This document shows positions 21,813 through 33,382 of a stretch of 64,000 bases of DNA, piece after piece. The notes under the pieces are model-generated. The model was not told the origin of the DNA. It worked only from the letters and a program-made list of their open reading frames with translations, and made no database searches. This DNA is from Undaria pinnatifida (taxonomy: Eukaryota > Sar > Phaeophyceae > Laminariales > Alariaceae), in the NCBI GenBank assembly GCA_012845835.1, contig JABAKD010000109.1, positions 306,429 through 370,428 of the forward strand. Direction: 5' to 3'. How positions within the stretch are numbered: the stretch's first letter is position 1; the number at the start of each line of letters is the position of its first letter. The translations under genes were made by a program, and so were the position numbers.

Positions 21813-22964
21813 TTGTACTTCCCTGATTGCGCCGTGTCGTTGGTATCAGACGCTCAGCGGCAGGTTACGATCCAATCACCTAACGATGAGGAGTCGCAAA
21901 CATTCCAAATTGAATTCTACGACCGACACCCACATGGAGCACCAAGTGATATACCAGCAACCGAGATCATTCCATCCCCGCGTTGCGCTAGTCGGGAGGA
22001 ATGGCAAGGCGCCTGCCGAATATGGTCGGGCAAGTCCCACAACCGTTATCTCGAGTTCAATCGCATGCCCTCGCACGAAGGCATCGGTGCTAGTCTGACG
22101 AGGGTCGCATGGGCTCTGAGTCGCGCGATTTCATCCGATTTAGAGCTGGTAATTAACGGGCCGTTGCTTGCAAGCCATGGCACCGGCGACTTCGGTGATT
22201 GGATGGGGCTCACCCACAACTCATATATTACGATCCGCGATCCAGTAGGTTTTGGATTAGCAGATAATCAGACCGTTCCCTTTCCTGAAGGAAACGACGA
22301 CGCTTGGTTTAGGGCACAGGAAAATCGCACTTCCGTGATCTATGTCCCGGACACGATGAAAGTTGCGAAGATGATAGGTTGGGGTATACCGGTGTCACCG
22401 CCCAATTCAGACGCTCGAGTATGTCGATACGTGCGACAATCCATGCGGAATATATTCTGGAGCGTTCCCCAGAACCGTACTCGGTGTCGTGGCTTGCTCC
22501 CAGACGACCATCACACACCTCAGGAGAATGCGTCGTTGGGGACAACGGGAGGCGGACCCGACGCAAGACGGTCGTGGCTTGTTGCGGTGCATGTTCGACG
22601 CGGTGACACGATCCATTTTCAGAACGGCATCAGAAGCGTAACCCACAGGTATTTTAAAGCCACGGTACATTCGGTTCTCCAGGGGATTGCTGCGACCGAT
22701 CCTGCGGCACATGTGTCGATACTGGTTTTTAGCGAAGGGCCCAGCACGTTGGAAAAGCTGCAGCTGAACGACGAGAATGGCGATGCCGTCACTTGGGATA
22801 TTGCAAACGAGTCCTGTTTGGACATGGATCTCGCCTGCAGCCAGGTAAGGGGAGTGAATATGTTGTGCAAAAAACCCATGGAAAATCTTAACGCGCGTCG
22901 AAGATATATTAGATACCTATTAAAGGTGTATGCCAAAAAGGGCAGATATTACCCGCGCCCATAG
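21813..22964 (+). CDS. Fucosyltransferase-like glycosyltransferase, internal exon
   Basis: The frame is open from just after a TGA at 21795 to 22964 and has no suitable ATG at its beginning, so it is read as an exon of a larger gene. VAVHVRRGD (His at residue 260 counted from 21813) resembles the HxRRxD donor-binding signature of GT-B fucosyltransferases of the FUT8/NodZ/O-fucosyltransferase type. Upstream are EWQGACRIWSGK and HGTGDFGDWMGLTHNSY, and downstream a beta-strand-like SILVFSEG. Four N-glycosylation sequons (two NRT, NAS, NES) suggest a secretory-pathway lumenal protein. CAG/GTAAGG at 22844/22845 is a strong donor and likely ends the exon, so the last 39 codons are probably intron. 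The next exon was not found securely, so the gene may be truncated. Sugar and acceptor are unknown. Confidence 0.6.
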   Translation: MYFPDCAVSLVSDAQRQVTIQSPNDEESQTFQIEFYDRHPHGAPSDIPATEIIPSPRCASREEWQGACRIWSGKSHNRYLEFNRMPSHEGIGASLTRVAWALSRAISSDLELVINGPLLASHGTGDFGDWMGLTHNSYITIRDPVGFGLADNQTVPFPEGNDDAWFRAQENRTSVIYVPDTMKVAKMIGWGIPVSPPNSDARVCRYVRQSMRNIFWSVPQNRTRCRGLLPDDHHTPQENASLGTTGGGPDARRSWLVAVHVRRGDTIHFQNGIRSVTHRYFKATVHSVLQGIAATDPAAHVSILVFSEGPSTLEKLQLNDENGDAVTWDIANESCLDMDLACSQVRGVNMLCKKPMENLNARRRYIRYLLKVYAKKGRYYPRP

Positions 22965-24347
22965 TGTATGCATTAGCTGAATATTATGTTTACGAGTTTC
23001 AGCCGATTGATTCGGACGGTCAAATACATATTTCTCGCATGGGGTGTGTGCTGCAGAGATCTTGCACATGGTATCACAGTGGTTCGACTAGAGATTGGAC
23101 AAGCGATGGGACCATAAATACTTGCTAACATGATGGGCCCAGCAACCTCATCATTATCATCATATCATTATCCATCACCACCCGAAACGTGACTTCGAAG
23201 ACATTCCTTCGCCCACCCCAACCAACATTTCATTCACGCTCTAGCCCAAGATCACCTATGTTGGTCAAAGTTAGCCTTCTAACAGATAGTTCGTCACGTG
23301 AAGAGCTCAGCCGGTTACAAGGCCAGAAATGCTGGTAAACCTAAAAATAGACAACCTCGACCGTGGGATGACTGAGATGGTGTACCAGGATTAATATGAT
23401 GCAGCGTTCGGTTTGTCTTACTTGTGTGTTACTTGTGTGTTCCATCACGGCGACCAACGCGAAGGAGGTTCGGCTTCATTTTCCGAAACCGCAAGTAGGA
23501 AAGCTCCAAAAGGAGGTGTACCAAAGGCCACAATAAAGGAGGTACAGCCATTTCCGTTTCGAGCAGGCGTGTTTAGCGGAATACGTGCTACAGCAGACAT
23601 GCGTGTAATTTTACAACCCAACAGGTTGAGTACTTGCGCGAGTGGCCAATGGCCGCTAAAATGGCCCCGCCTAAACGTTCACCCCATGCTGTAGGCTTTG
23701 ACATGGCGCGGGCTACAGCAGGGGGGCCTTCCATTTTTCTACGGCTACTAACTTGAGGTGCTCTCCGCCGCGCATTCAAGCACTCTAGTTGACAAAAACG
23801 ATCCGAGGGCAGTCCAATGAATGACCTTGTGTCCTAGAATTTACAGGAAGCAGACTGTAAAACGCAATTGGTATTGCAACAAATTATGGGTAGCTCCAAA
23901 TCTGGGTCACAAACGAGCAGTATCACCTGTGTCGTAGCACGCTCTTCGTGTGTGCCCTAACCGTAGAATGCGTTATAGAACAATATTGTATTGCACTTAC
24001 TCAATATTTGTCGATGCGGCATCACGTGTATAGCTTTGGTTAAAGTTCATTATCCGTCGCTCGACCAAGTAAGAGCAGTGTGATAGGGTTTGGCAATCGG
24101 TACATTTATGCCTGGCGCAGGCGTCGATGTACCGTGCTTTTCACACTTTTCGGTAGTTTGCTACTGTGAGTAACCGAACCCGACGTTGCCGCCTGCCATA
24201 ATGGAAATGATCATCGCCGCTTGAGACTGTTGAGCGCATGTCGATAGAATATGGTGCCATGTGGAGCAGTTGTCGGTGGCTACAGTTACGCATGTCAAGG
24301 GATTACGAGTTCCGTTGTTTTCCACGTTTCTAGACGTCGCGGATGCT
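22965..24347. other. Downstream of glycosyltransferase, no assigned gene
   Basis: An acceptor-like CTGCAG at 23050-23055 could join to the exon above but gives only a short tail. Small frames on both strands at 23413-23779 are unrecognised. Confidence 0.4.
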
Positions 24348-24695
24348 ACCAACACCTACTACACCTATTAACACCTACTAACACGTACCAACACCTACTA
24401 CACCTATTAACACATATTAACACGTACTAACACCTACTAACACCTACCAACACCTACCAACACCTACCAACACCTACCAACACCTACTAACACCTACCAA
24501 CACCTACTAACGCGCCTACTAACACCTACTAACACGTACCAACACCTACTAACACCTACTAACACCTACTAACACCTACTAACACCTACTAACACCTACT
24601 AACACCTACCAACACCTACTAACACCTACTGACACCTACTAACACCTACCAACACCTACTAAAACCTACTCAAATACACCTAGTAACACGTAGTC
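24348..24695. repeat. Minisatellite of 10-bp unit AACACCTACT
   Basis: About 34 units in tandem, with point variants (ACC for ACT, CGT for CCT). Confidence 0.95.
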
Positions 24696-25219
24696 TATGC
24701 TGCGGTAGGAGCGTTCCATTGTTTTTTGACCCTATCCCGAATCAGATTTTAAAAACTAATTGTAGTGCGCCGCGATGATCACTGCGACGGCTCAGGTATG
24801 CATCTAGTTTCATAATATACTGAAGTATCAACAAAACACGTGTTGAAAAGATTTTTTGTTTGCCCCTAATTTAGCACGTCCATGAGAACAACACTAAATG
24901 TCCTGAACGCCCTACCGGTAACGTAGCACGCGTCCACAAACAAAACCCGGTCGTTCCACGACCAAGTTCTCATCGCTGCTGAAGAGTCGAAGATCTGGAC
25001 ATATAGTCATGACAGTAAATGCCACCTGTGTGTTGTCACATTACGCACCTTACCTGATACAAAAAACTAAACTCCATTTAAAATTTGCAGCCTGCATTGA
25101 CAAATGAACTTCCTGAATACACCGGTTTTCGATATGTTTTGACTGTTTTGCGGCCGCCCCCGCAATACCCATTACTCATCATGTGTCGTGTTCGGCACGT
25201 GCCTACATGTGTCGGATGA
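24696..25219. other. Unassigned stretch
   Basis: No gene, repeat or structured RNA was recognised. Confidence 0.4.
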
Positions 25220-25630
25220 GACAAGCAAACTAGTCAGCCTACCAACCAATTAATCAACCAAATCGATCAATCAACAACGAACAAAAAACAAATAAAACCT
25301 ATCTATGTGGCCTATCGATTCGGAAAGCTTTGGTAAAACCATAGACGTTCAAGGCATTTGATCGCTTAGCAGCCTCATTCTTATGCATCCCAGACGCCAG
25401 GTTTCATGTTGGTCACGATTCTAACCCGTTTCGGATATCAACCACCACTCTACCAATCAATCAATCAATCAAGCAATCAATCAATCACTCGACCAATCAA
25501 GCATCAATCAACCAATCAAACAACCGACCAATCAACCAACTAATAATCAATAACCAATCAACCAACTAATAATCAAACACCAATCAACCAATCAGCCAAT
25601 CAGTCACTCAGTCAATCAATTAACCGAACA
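25220..25630. repeat. CAAT-rich simple repeats
   Basis: Irregular CCAATCAA/ATCAATCA units at 25235-25290 and 25450-25625. Confidence 0.85.
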
Positions 25631-25732
25631 ACCCACTTACCAACCAACCTTTGACTTCCCCACACTCGCTATCGTTGCCTAACGTGACAGAAAATATACC
25701 TCCAAACGACGGCATTCGAGACCTTTGACTGC

Positions 25733-26026
25733 ATGGCAGCTGCAGACGTGGTTGTGGGGAGTCGCAGTACATTTTCGGACAGTGCGGCTGCGGTATCAAC
25801 AAACGTGAAAGTGATGCACCGGAAAAATCAGACAGAGCAAGACCGCGTTGTGCTGGATCCCGAAGCTATACATCTAAATGGAGCCGTGAGCGCTGCTGAT
25901 CAGGCTAACATGGATACTGCTATCTCGAATTGGCGGTACTGTTCGGAAGAGGCTAGTCGGTCGCGCGGGTCTGATGCAACAAGCATTGCTGCCCGTCGGT
26001 TTTATCAAACGGTTCGTGAGGTGTAG
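25733..26026 (+). CDS. Small unrecognised ORF, 97 residues
   Basis: ATG at 25733 to TAG at 26026. Composition is ordinary, with a predicted helical C-terminal half (AADQANMDTAISNWRYCSEEASRSR) and no low complexity. No family is recognised and no neighbour supports it. It may be a gene fragment or chance. Confidence 0.25.
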   Translation: MAAADVVVGSRSTFSDSAAAVSTNVKVMHRKNQTEQDRVVLDPEAIHLNGAVSAADQANMDTAISNWRYCSEEASRSRGSDATSIAARRFYQTVREV

Positions 26027-26148
26027 ACTTATACGAGGCAGTTGGATACAGTACGCTCGATTATGGTGAATAAAGCACACCTAGTATCCAAGTTGTCGAG
26101 ACGACAAGCCCATTGACCAACCTTTGTAAGGAGGTTTGCAAGGGAATG

Positions 26149-26545
26149 TTAGGTAAGGTATACCTATACTCTGGTAAGGTTTCGAGGCCATACCTAACAC
26201 ACCTTGGACGTAGGTAAGGTATGTACCGCCGTGCATAACGTACCTATCATTTAGGTGGGGTATCGGGGTTCGTACCTAACGTATCTACCACTCAAGTAAG
26301 GTATTGAGGTCGTCCCCAGGCCCGTACCTCAACCTAAGGAATTCGTCGACCGGTATGTCTGTACCCAGGCAAGTATTGGAGCGGCGTATCCATCGTACCT
26401 GTAACTTAGATAAGGTATTGTGTTCCGTACCTATCATACCTAACACCTAGGTGAAGTATCGAGGCCCGCACCTAACCTACCTAAGCGCCGGGTATGGGTG
26501 CGTACCCGATTGTTTTGCCCGAGTAAACCTAACTACGTACCTTAC
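26149..26545. repeat. Degenerate minisatellite of TAGGTAAGGTA / TACCTAAC type
   Basis: Irregular units containing AGGTAAGGTAT and CGTACCTAAC alternate, partly as inverted pairs. Confidence 0.75.
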
Positions 26546-27022
26546 GTAACATATCAACTTGGAATATTGTATTAATCGGGAATATTGGGGAAATTGTTGG
26601 ACGTGGTTTTCCCCTAACGTCTCTTGTGTGCGAGGGGTGTTCAAATACGGCATGCGTTAGTTTTGAAATAACATCTGGTCGTGCATCGTAGGCGCGGACT
26701 TGGTTGTGGGTAGTTAGCCACCTGCTATAATATTGTGCTCCAAATTTGATGGTCGATTGTCGAGAATACGACAATTTCGGTTCCAAGTGTCGAGACGAGG
26801 ACAAGCGGATGCGCTACCCCTTTGAGTGTTAATTGGTTGTTGGTGTGTGATATATAGTTCTGCCGAAGGTACTTCATTTTTACTTTGTCGGTAGGTTGAC
26901 TACAGATCAAGGTGTGCTGAACGCACCTTATCGGAGCAAGGCAACATCATTTCTGTTAAACACAAAAATGACAAGAATCGTGACCAAAAGCGTTTCATCC
27001 GGGTAACATTCTCGCGGATGGT
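26546..27022. other. Unassigned stretch
   Basis: No supported gene; small frames on minus only. Confidence 0.4.
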
Positions 27023-27030
27023 GATATTTG

Positions 27031-27876
27031 TAGGGTTGGGTACTGAGCCAGTACGTGCTGCCAGTAGTACTAGTTAGTACTGGCAGTATCCTGAAACTGG
27101 TAAACGGACTTGCCAGTACGCCAGTACATCATTATCTACGAAGATCCACACATACGCCTCTAAAACCAGCGGAAAACCATGTATTCAGGCTGCCGCAGAG
27201 AACGCAGAGAGACACACAGCCTCACATCGCACCCCACACAACCACACAGCGGTGGAGACCATACGACCATGCACACATTCGTCTACCCTGGCAGCTCGCC
27301 ATCTCCTGCAGACCCCGGCGGCGGTGCTGGTGGTTGAGGGGCTGCTGCGTCAGCAGCAGCAGCAGCGACGCCCGGACGGTCAGCAGAGCAGCAGCAGCAG
27401 TCCGCTGCGCCAGCAGCACACAGTGCAGACGACGTGGGGGTTGGGGTTTGGTGGAAGATATCCCACCGGTTTCTACTAGTTTCTACGGAGTACAATACGG
27501 TGTGGAATGATCTTATGATTCTTAGATGATCCTGCTATCTATCCGTTTCAACTCATGTGAATGGATAGACTGTATCTCCCACGATCATGGAGTTTGTAGG
27601 CGTCGCAAAGTTAAAAAAAGTTGGTCGATAACTGATCCTTTCTCCTATGTTAAAGACAAAAAAAAGTGAGTTTTCCCCGCGACAGTGCCTCTGTCAGATG
27701 AGCAAAAATCGCGTTTTTTTTTTTGCTGTAGTGAAGCCAAATCGCGAAAAAAAGCGCATCCAGCGGGGCCCTTCGGGGGCGCCTCCGTCGGGGCCCTTCC
27801 ACCTCCCGGGGAGACCGGTATTCTGATCGGAGCCAGTATACTCTGTACTGGCGCTGCGCCCCAGTACCCGACCCTA
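27031..27876. mobile_element. hAT-like nonautonomous DNA transposon, 846 bp
   Basis: The ends are inverted: TAGGGTTGGGTACTG at the left, and TAGGGTCGGGTACTG when the right end is read on the minus strand. A perfect 8-bp direct repeat GATATTTG flanks it (27023-27030 and 27877-27884), the duplication length of hAT transposons. CAGTACTGGC-type subterminal repeats occur near both ends. The interior has CAG-repeat tracts (27345-27410), a T run, and no transposase-like frame, so it must be mobilised in trans. Confidence 0.85.
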
Positions 27877-27884
27877 GATATTTG

Positions 27885-30800
27885 TCGATAATCCGGGTTA
27901 ACGAATGGTTTTGAAAATATTGGACAAAACTTGAAGTCTAGATTCCTGACAAAAATAGCCGATTGGTAATTTGTATATGAAGCGTTTCACAACTTCAAAA
28001 TGTCAGCATTGGTGAGTTTCTGGGTGTTCGCTAGCAACACCTTCAATTCATAGTGCAAAATCCACGAGTTCGGATTGTTAAATACTGTTGATAGTTTCTA
28101 GCAGGTAGTTTACAGAACTTGTCTTCTGACCGAAGGAGACTTCCTGGGTTATGCGTGTTCCACTCTGGCCGTGTGGCCCACGAAGTTAACTAGCAATCAC
28201 GTTGTCTACGTCTGCAGAGGTTGTGGTCGATTATTGCCGCTTGACGCGTTTCAATTAATCCATGTCACCCGAGGTGCCTGTGAAGGCCCAACGTTTAGAA
28301 TGTTGGGAACAAGTTATGAATTACACGAAGGGGTGGCGTCGTGCGCGAGATATTCTTGATATACGGGAAGTGGCATCGTTGCGATCCTTATACGACCAAT
28401 CCTTGGAAGTCACCGACATTTGATTAACTCGAAAGCTTATACTTTCGTTCGTGTTTTTTACAAGATCCATTGTTAACTGTTGCAAGATCACTCAGTAACC
28501 GTAATTTTTAGTCGTCGGATTGACATGAGTGCTCTAGAGCTTGGGACATGTGTCCAACACGGAGAGAATTTCATGCCGAGCACCGAATGGAGTAAGATTG
28601 CTTAACCCGGTGTCATTGTTTTTAACGGAACAAGAGAGGTCATCACGTGTTTTGTTTATGATACAAAATAAATGGGTAAGGGTTTGAAGTGGAACGTTGT
28701 GACTTTGAGTGGACGGGGCGACGGAAAAATAGCATCGCACCTCCCGATGGGAAGGGGGGGGGTCGATTAGTGGCGGAGAGGGGCGACAGATTTCCATTCG
28801 AATATGTTCTTGCCTGGAATATTTGAGTAATACTCCGGAGTATATGTTTTGGAAGGAAATACTTCGGGGACACGAAGAGGTTGATCTTTCTGCCACGGTA
28901 TACTATGCTGAATGCAGTGAATTTTTGTATGTATTGGTTGGATAGAAGGCGGTGGTTTGTTGGCATTCGTCATATTGACAGGGCTACGTCACATAGTCGA
29001 TTAGAGTCGATCGCTGTATGTTACGATTAACCAATACAGGTTTCTTGAGGTTCACCATAAGAATAAAAATAAAATGGCAGGAGTTCCCAAGTTGATCCTC
29101 CCAAAGGCTATTACCGCGGCTATGGTGGAAGGGAGGCGTCATTAAAGGGCTTTGCTTCTACGATTTGGGGACCCTTACCTCAGTGGCTCCCCTGTTTCGT
29201 GATGTGGACCGTCGTGTGACAGGGATTGAGTCGCTTCGCCAACCAACAAAAACATAATTTCATATGTGGGCGAGCAGAGCCGCTTGCAGTACAAATAATA
29301 GAAGTGGCCTAAACCTGCCTGTTAAGGGAAAATGAGTTGTACAGTTTTACCGTAGTATAATGCAATGTAAACGTAGCCCGGGTCTTCTTTTGTTGAATTT
29401 CGAGTAGGTTGATAGGGGAAGGATAAGTAGACTTGAGTAACTATGAAATATGTGTGGCCTCTGGGCACAAACACACCAGTCTTATGTACGCATGTTCTGG
29501 CTTCAGATACATAAGAGCACTGTGCACGTTGTTAAGTGGACCGCTACATGTAGCTCAGCAGGCCTGGGGTTGTGGCCGACTGCGATGTTCTGAATCACTA
29601 AAACATATACTCCGGAGTATTATGTTGTATTTTGGTGTTTGTCAAATTTGGGAAACATGTAAACTTTCTATTGAAACTAACGAATATCAAATAACCGGCG
29701 GCCAACTCAAGCCTAAATGGAAACCGCCAAAAATGGCCCCTTTTGCCTACTTCTATATTGATTTGTTGATTGGTTGAGTAAGGTGGCGGTTGGGAAAACT
29801 CTAACCAACTTCGCCAACAACGGTTTCCAAACCTTGAGCAGCACTCAGTTATTCCAGATATTGGTTTTTATGCAGATTCGATTATTTTCCCATTCATTCC
29901 CAGATTGGGAGGTAATCACAAAGACCCTACTCTGTGTTGTCGCATTGGTCCTCATCCGATTCCGTCTACAGGATTGTGTTTCCGGCGATGCCGGCCCTGG
30001 TCTCCGGCTGAGTTTGAGATTTTTAGGGGTCGTTTTGTGGCTCGTTCGCCTTTTCGCGAAGGCACCATACCGAAAGCAGGAGGAGTGACCCGGATGAAAA
30101 CTGCATGTGTCCCAGCTTCAGACACAGAAAGCAACGGATATCCTACAAAGTTAACCGAGAAAACCCAGGATCTTCGTTTTGTCTGTATACCCTTGAAATG
30201 AATACAAGATGATCAACAGCGTACCAATAAAAGGTGTGTGCTATAGTCCGGGTTGGCGAACGATTCTCATACCCACGTGAGGTTCTTGATAAAACAATGC
30301 GGTTCATGAAGACCAGGCAACAGCCCTTACGTAGAACCGTCTTTATATTTATTTATGTTCGACACCTCGATCCTACGCTCGTCCACACAACGGGGTTACA
30401 GCGACACGTTCCCTACCGCGAACGTCGGCCGTGGAGATGCTAGCAAGAAGTATTCACAATGGACGATTGTCGGTATTACCCGTAGGTTTGTGCCCAAGTC
30501 TGTCGTGGTATGCATCCCTACCCAAAGCCGGCGCTGTGACGTTGCTGCAAACCTTCTGTATCGGCGTTTGATGTAATGCACCGGTAGTTGTTTCGTTCTT
30601 CGGTGGAGCCTGTTGCCGACGTGGATGATTCGATTTACGTGGCCACCCGTGTAAACTGTATTCCTCCAGTAATCCACTCGGTACGTCACCATCTGATGCT
30701 GTGTACGACTGCCATATATTTTAGGTAGCTTCTAATAGAAGGTATACGCATCCGGATGGGGGATCTGTTTGGTCCAACATATTTATCGCCACCGCTAATC

Positions 30801-31010
30801 AGTCGTTGTACGGTAAGAAGAGGTGAACATGTTGGTTTTAGCGTGGTCACTTGAGGAGCTATTTACGTGTCCTTGCCTTGCCTTACAATGCCCAAAAAAC
30901 CAATTTCGCGAAACCACTAGTGCCACCCGAGTAACAATTGCCAGGAAAGAAATAAGACATTATTATTGTCACGTGTCACTACGAATACGTTACGATACGA
31001 TTTTTGATAC
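27885..31010. other. Long stretch with small fragments only
   Basis: At 28171-28359 (plus) a 62-codon frame has CRGCGRLLPLDAFQ, a CxxC pattern like half of a zinc ribbon. At 29905-30201 (plus) a frame with CRIGPHPIPSTGLCFRRCRPW and AEFEIFRGRFVARSPF has natural composition but no known family. ATACTCCGGAGTAT palindromes occur near 28832 and 29607. Confidence 0.3.
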
Positions 31011-31021
31011 GATATTTGATA

Positions 31022-31290
31022 CGTCAAGATAAGCGACAGATGTAGCATTTCTTAGCAAAACTATCTGGGGAAAGATTGACGTTATAATCCAAAGTCGTCC
31101 GAAATAAACTACCTGGTACTTTTTTGCATGATTCTCGCTGTATACTTAGACTAGGCGACAGAGGTAGCTTTTTTTAGCCAAAATATCTGGGGAAGGATTT
31201 ACTTCATGACCCAAAGTCGTCCAAAATACGCTAATTGTTTGCATGATTCGCGTTATATACTTAAACCAGGCGAAATTTCGTCCAGTAACA
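31022..31290 (+). repeat. Two-unit tandem repeat, about 120 bp each
   Basis: Units start near GCGACAGATGTAGC and GCGACAGAGGTAGC and share ATCTGGGGAA, CCAAAGTCGTCC, TTTGCATGATTC and TATACTTA in order. A partial third unit follows at 31268. Distantly similar sequence occurs at 61870-62085 and 62535-62725. Confidence 0.75.
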
Positions 31291-31299
31291 GTTAGTTTT

Positions 31300-31910
31300 C
31301 CGTCTAACATCCATTTCTGGGTAAATTAAGAAGGACATGTTGATCAAGTCTGAACCTGCTGAAGTGAGGCAACCTCAGGAAATAAATGGTTCACCTCTGT
31401 TCTAGCGCTCGTCGCTTCAAAACAACATTGAAACTCCGGCAGATTCGGGTAAATTCAGGTGTAGGGGCCTTGTCCATCAGAAAACGTTCCAACCAAACGT
31501 GCTAGTTCGATCGTAACGGTGCCGCTTGTTGTCTACCTAGGTCACAGAGTAGACAAGAAGGTTGGTATACTATATTTATTTCGAGGTGTCAGCACATAGC
31601 TCCGCATGCGAGAAGAAGCCCAGAACGTTTTCGTGCACTCCTATACAATGGCATACCTCATTACACGCCTCCACAACCGTGAAGCAGTCGAACCGGATGT
31701 GTACAACGACCTGTTTGGAGACCTACAAACTCTGAATGTGATACGTAACCTGTGGCAGCGTTTTCCACGTCGAGTTTGATGCTTTGTTGTATCGATGGAG
31801 GTTTGAACGGTTGTTATCTCGTAGTCTAGACAGCTACGTTTGCTTCTTGTTGCTGCCGGGTATGTCTCAAAGAATTTTCTGAAGAAGCTTCTGACCGTAG
31901 GAGATTTATT
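31300..31910. other. Unassigned stretch
   Basis: No supported gene or repeat. Confidence 0.4.
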
Positions 31911-33382
31911 TATCATACATAATATATTATTATAAAAATTAAAATACACTCCAGCTGTGAGATCGAAGATTTCGTCGAAACTCATCTTTGCAAGCTGTGT
32001 GTGATACTCCGATCGCGCGCATTACGAGTTGTGTGTCCTCATTAAGGATATAGGTCGGCGACTCCCCTTACAACTACAGTGTAGCTATCAGGGTCAACAG
32101 GATGATTTTAGTCAGTCTGTGCGCGGAAACTATAAAACCCGTTTCTGAGGGGGACAAAATCTGACAGCTGTAAAGGGAAAGGGGGGCCTATTTTTGATCA
32201 AAAGCGAGCGGGTTTGGAGGGGGGCGCGGGGGGGGGGGGAAAGGGGCAATTTGTGCATGTAAGCTATAAATCCTTTCGAGGGGATAAATCTGACGGTTTT
32301 GGCACCAGTATATTATTGGGGGCGGGGGGGGGGGCGGGAGGGGGGGGGGGGGGCAGCTCAATATGTGCCTGGAAACTATACATTATTTTGAGGGGATAAA
32401 TGTGACATTTTTGGAAATAATACATCAGTTTATCATGTATATCCTGGGGTTATTCGTACAATCAGTGAGTAAAGAGAGGGTGGAGTGTTCGAGGGGGTGG
32501 GGTTGGGATGGGTTTGGGGGGGAGGGTGGGGGGTGGGAGCGGGGGGGGTGGGGGCGGGGGGGGGGGGTGGGGGTGGGGGGGGGGGGGGGGGGGGGGGGCG
32601 GCTTTAGGTGAGGGGTTTGTTATACGTGTGGTGCTAGGTCTAGGCGAAGGTGCGGGTGATGGGGAAGAAGGAGGCGTTCGAGGCGGGGGGGGGGGGAATA
32701 CAGCGGCATGGATGGCTCTCGAAAGATAATGAGGTGATATCCTGTGCGTGAACTGTTTATTAATGTGGCGGATTTCGATATTTGGTGGGGCGTTTTATAT
32801 ATCATACATCATATATCATATACTACTATACATGATACATATGATATGACATGAATACCACGCGCATAGCCAACCTCTACACCTATGCGACCTAACCCCC
32901 CCCCCCCCCCCGCCTCCGCCCCCCCCTGCCTATTTCCTCTCCTCCCCCACAAGAAATATTTATAGTTTCAACGCACAAATAGACCTGCCCCACCCGTCCC
33001 CTCCCCCCCCTCCCTCCCTCCCGCCCCCCTTTTAATCAAAATCAGGCCCCCACGTGCTTCAAAACTCCTCCCTCCCCACACCGGATAGTCGACCTACAGG
33101 ATTCACTTGATAAACTGATGCATTTCCTTCCACAGCTGTCAGATTTTTTCCCCCTCAGAAACTGGTTTTATAGTTTCCGCGCACAGACTGCCTGACATCA
33201 CCCTTTTGACCCTGATAGCTACACTGTAGTTGCAAGGGGAGTCGCCGACCTATATCCTTAATGAGGACACACAACTCGTAATGCGCGCGATCGGAGCATC
33301 ACACACAGCTTGCAAAGATGAGTTTCGACGAAATATTCGGTCTAACTGCTGGAGTGTATTTGAATTTATAATATGTATGATA
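31911..33382. mobile_element. Foldback-type element E1 with long inverted ends
   Basis: A module of about 260 bp at 31911-32175 (minus orientation) is repeated inverted at 33130-33382 (plus orientation). Both outer ends run through ACACTCCAG(C) and AT-rich sequence to TATCATACAT. Between them lie G-rich units on the left (32180-32700), an AT-rich palindromic centre (32795-32855) and C-rich units on the right (32890-33060), so the whole element is roughly mirror-inverted. No transposase frame is present; the Gly-rich frames are artefacts of the G runs. No unambiguous target duplication was seen. Confidence 0.8.
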
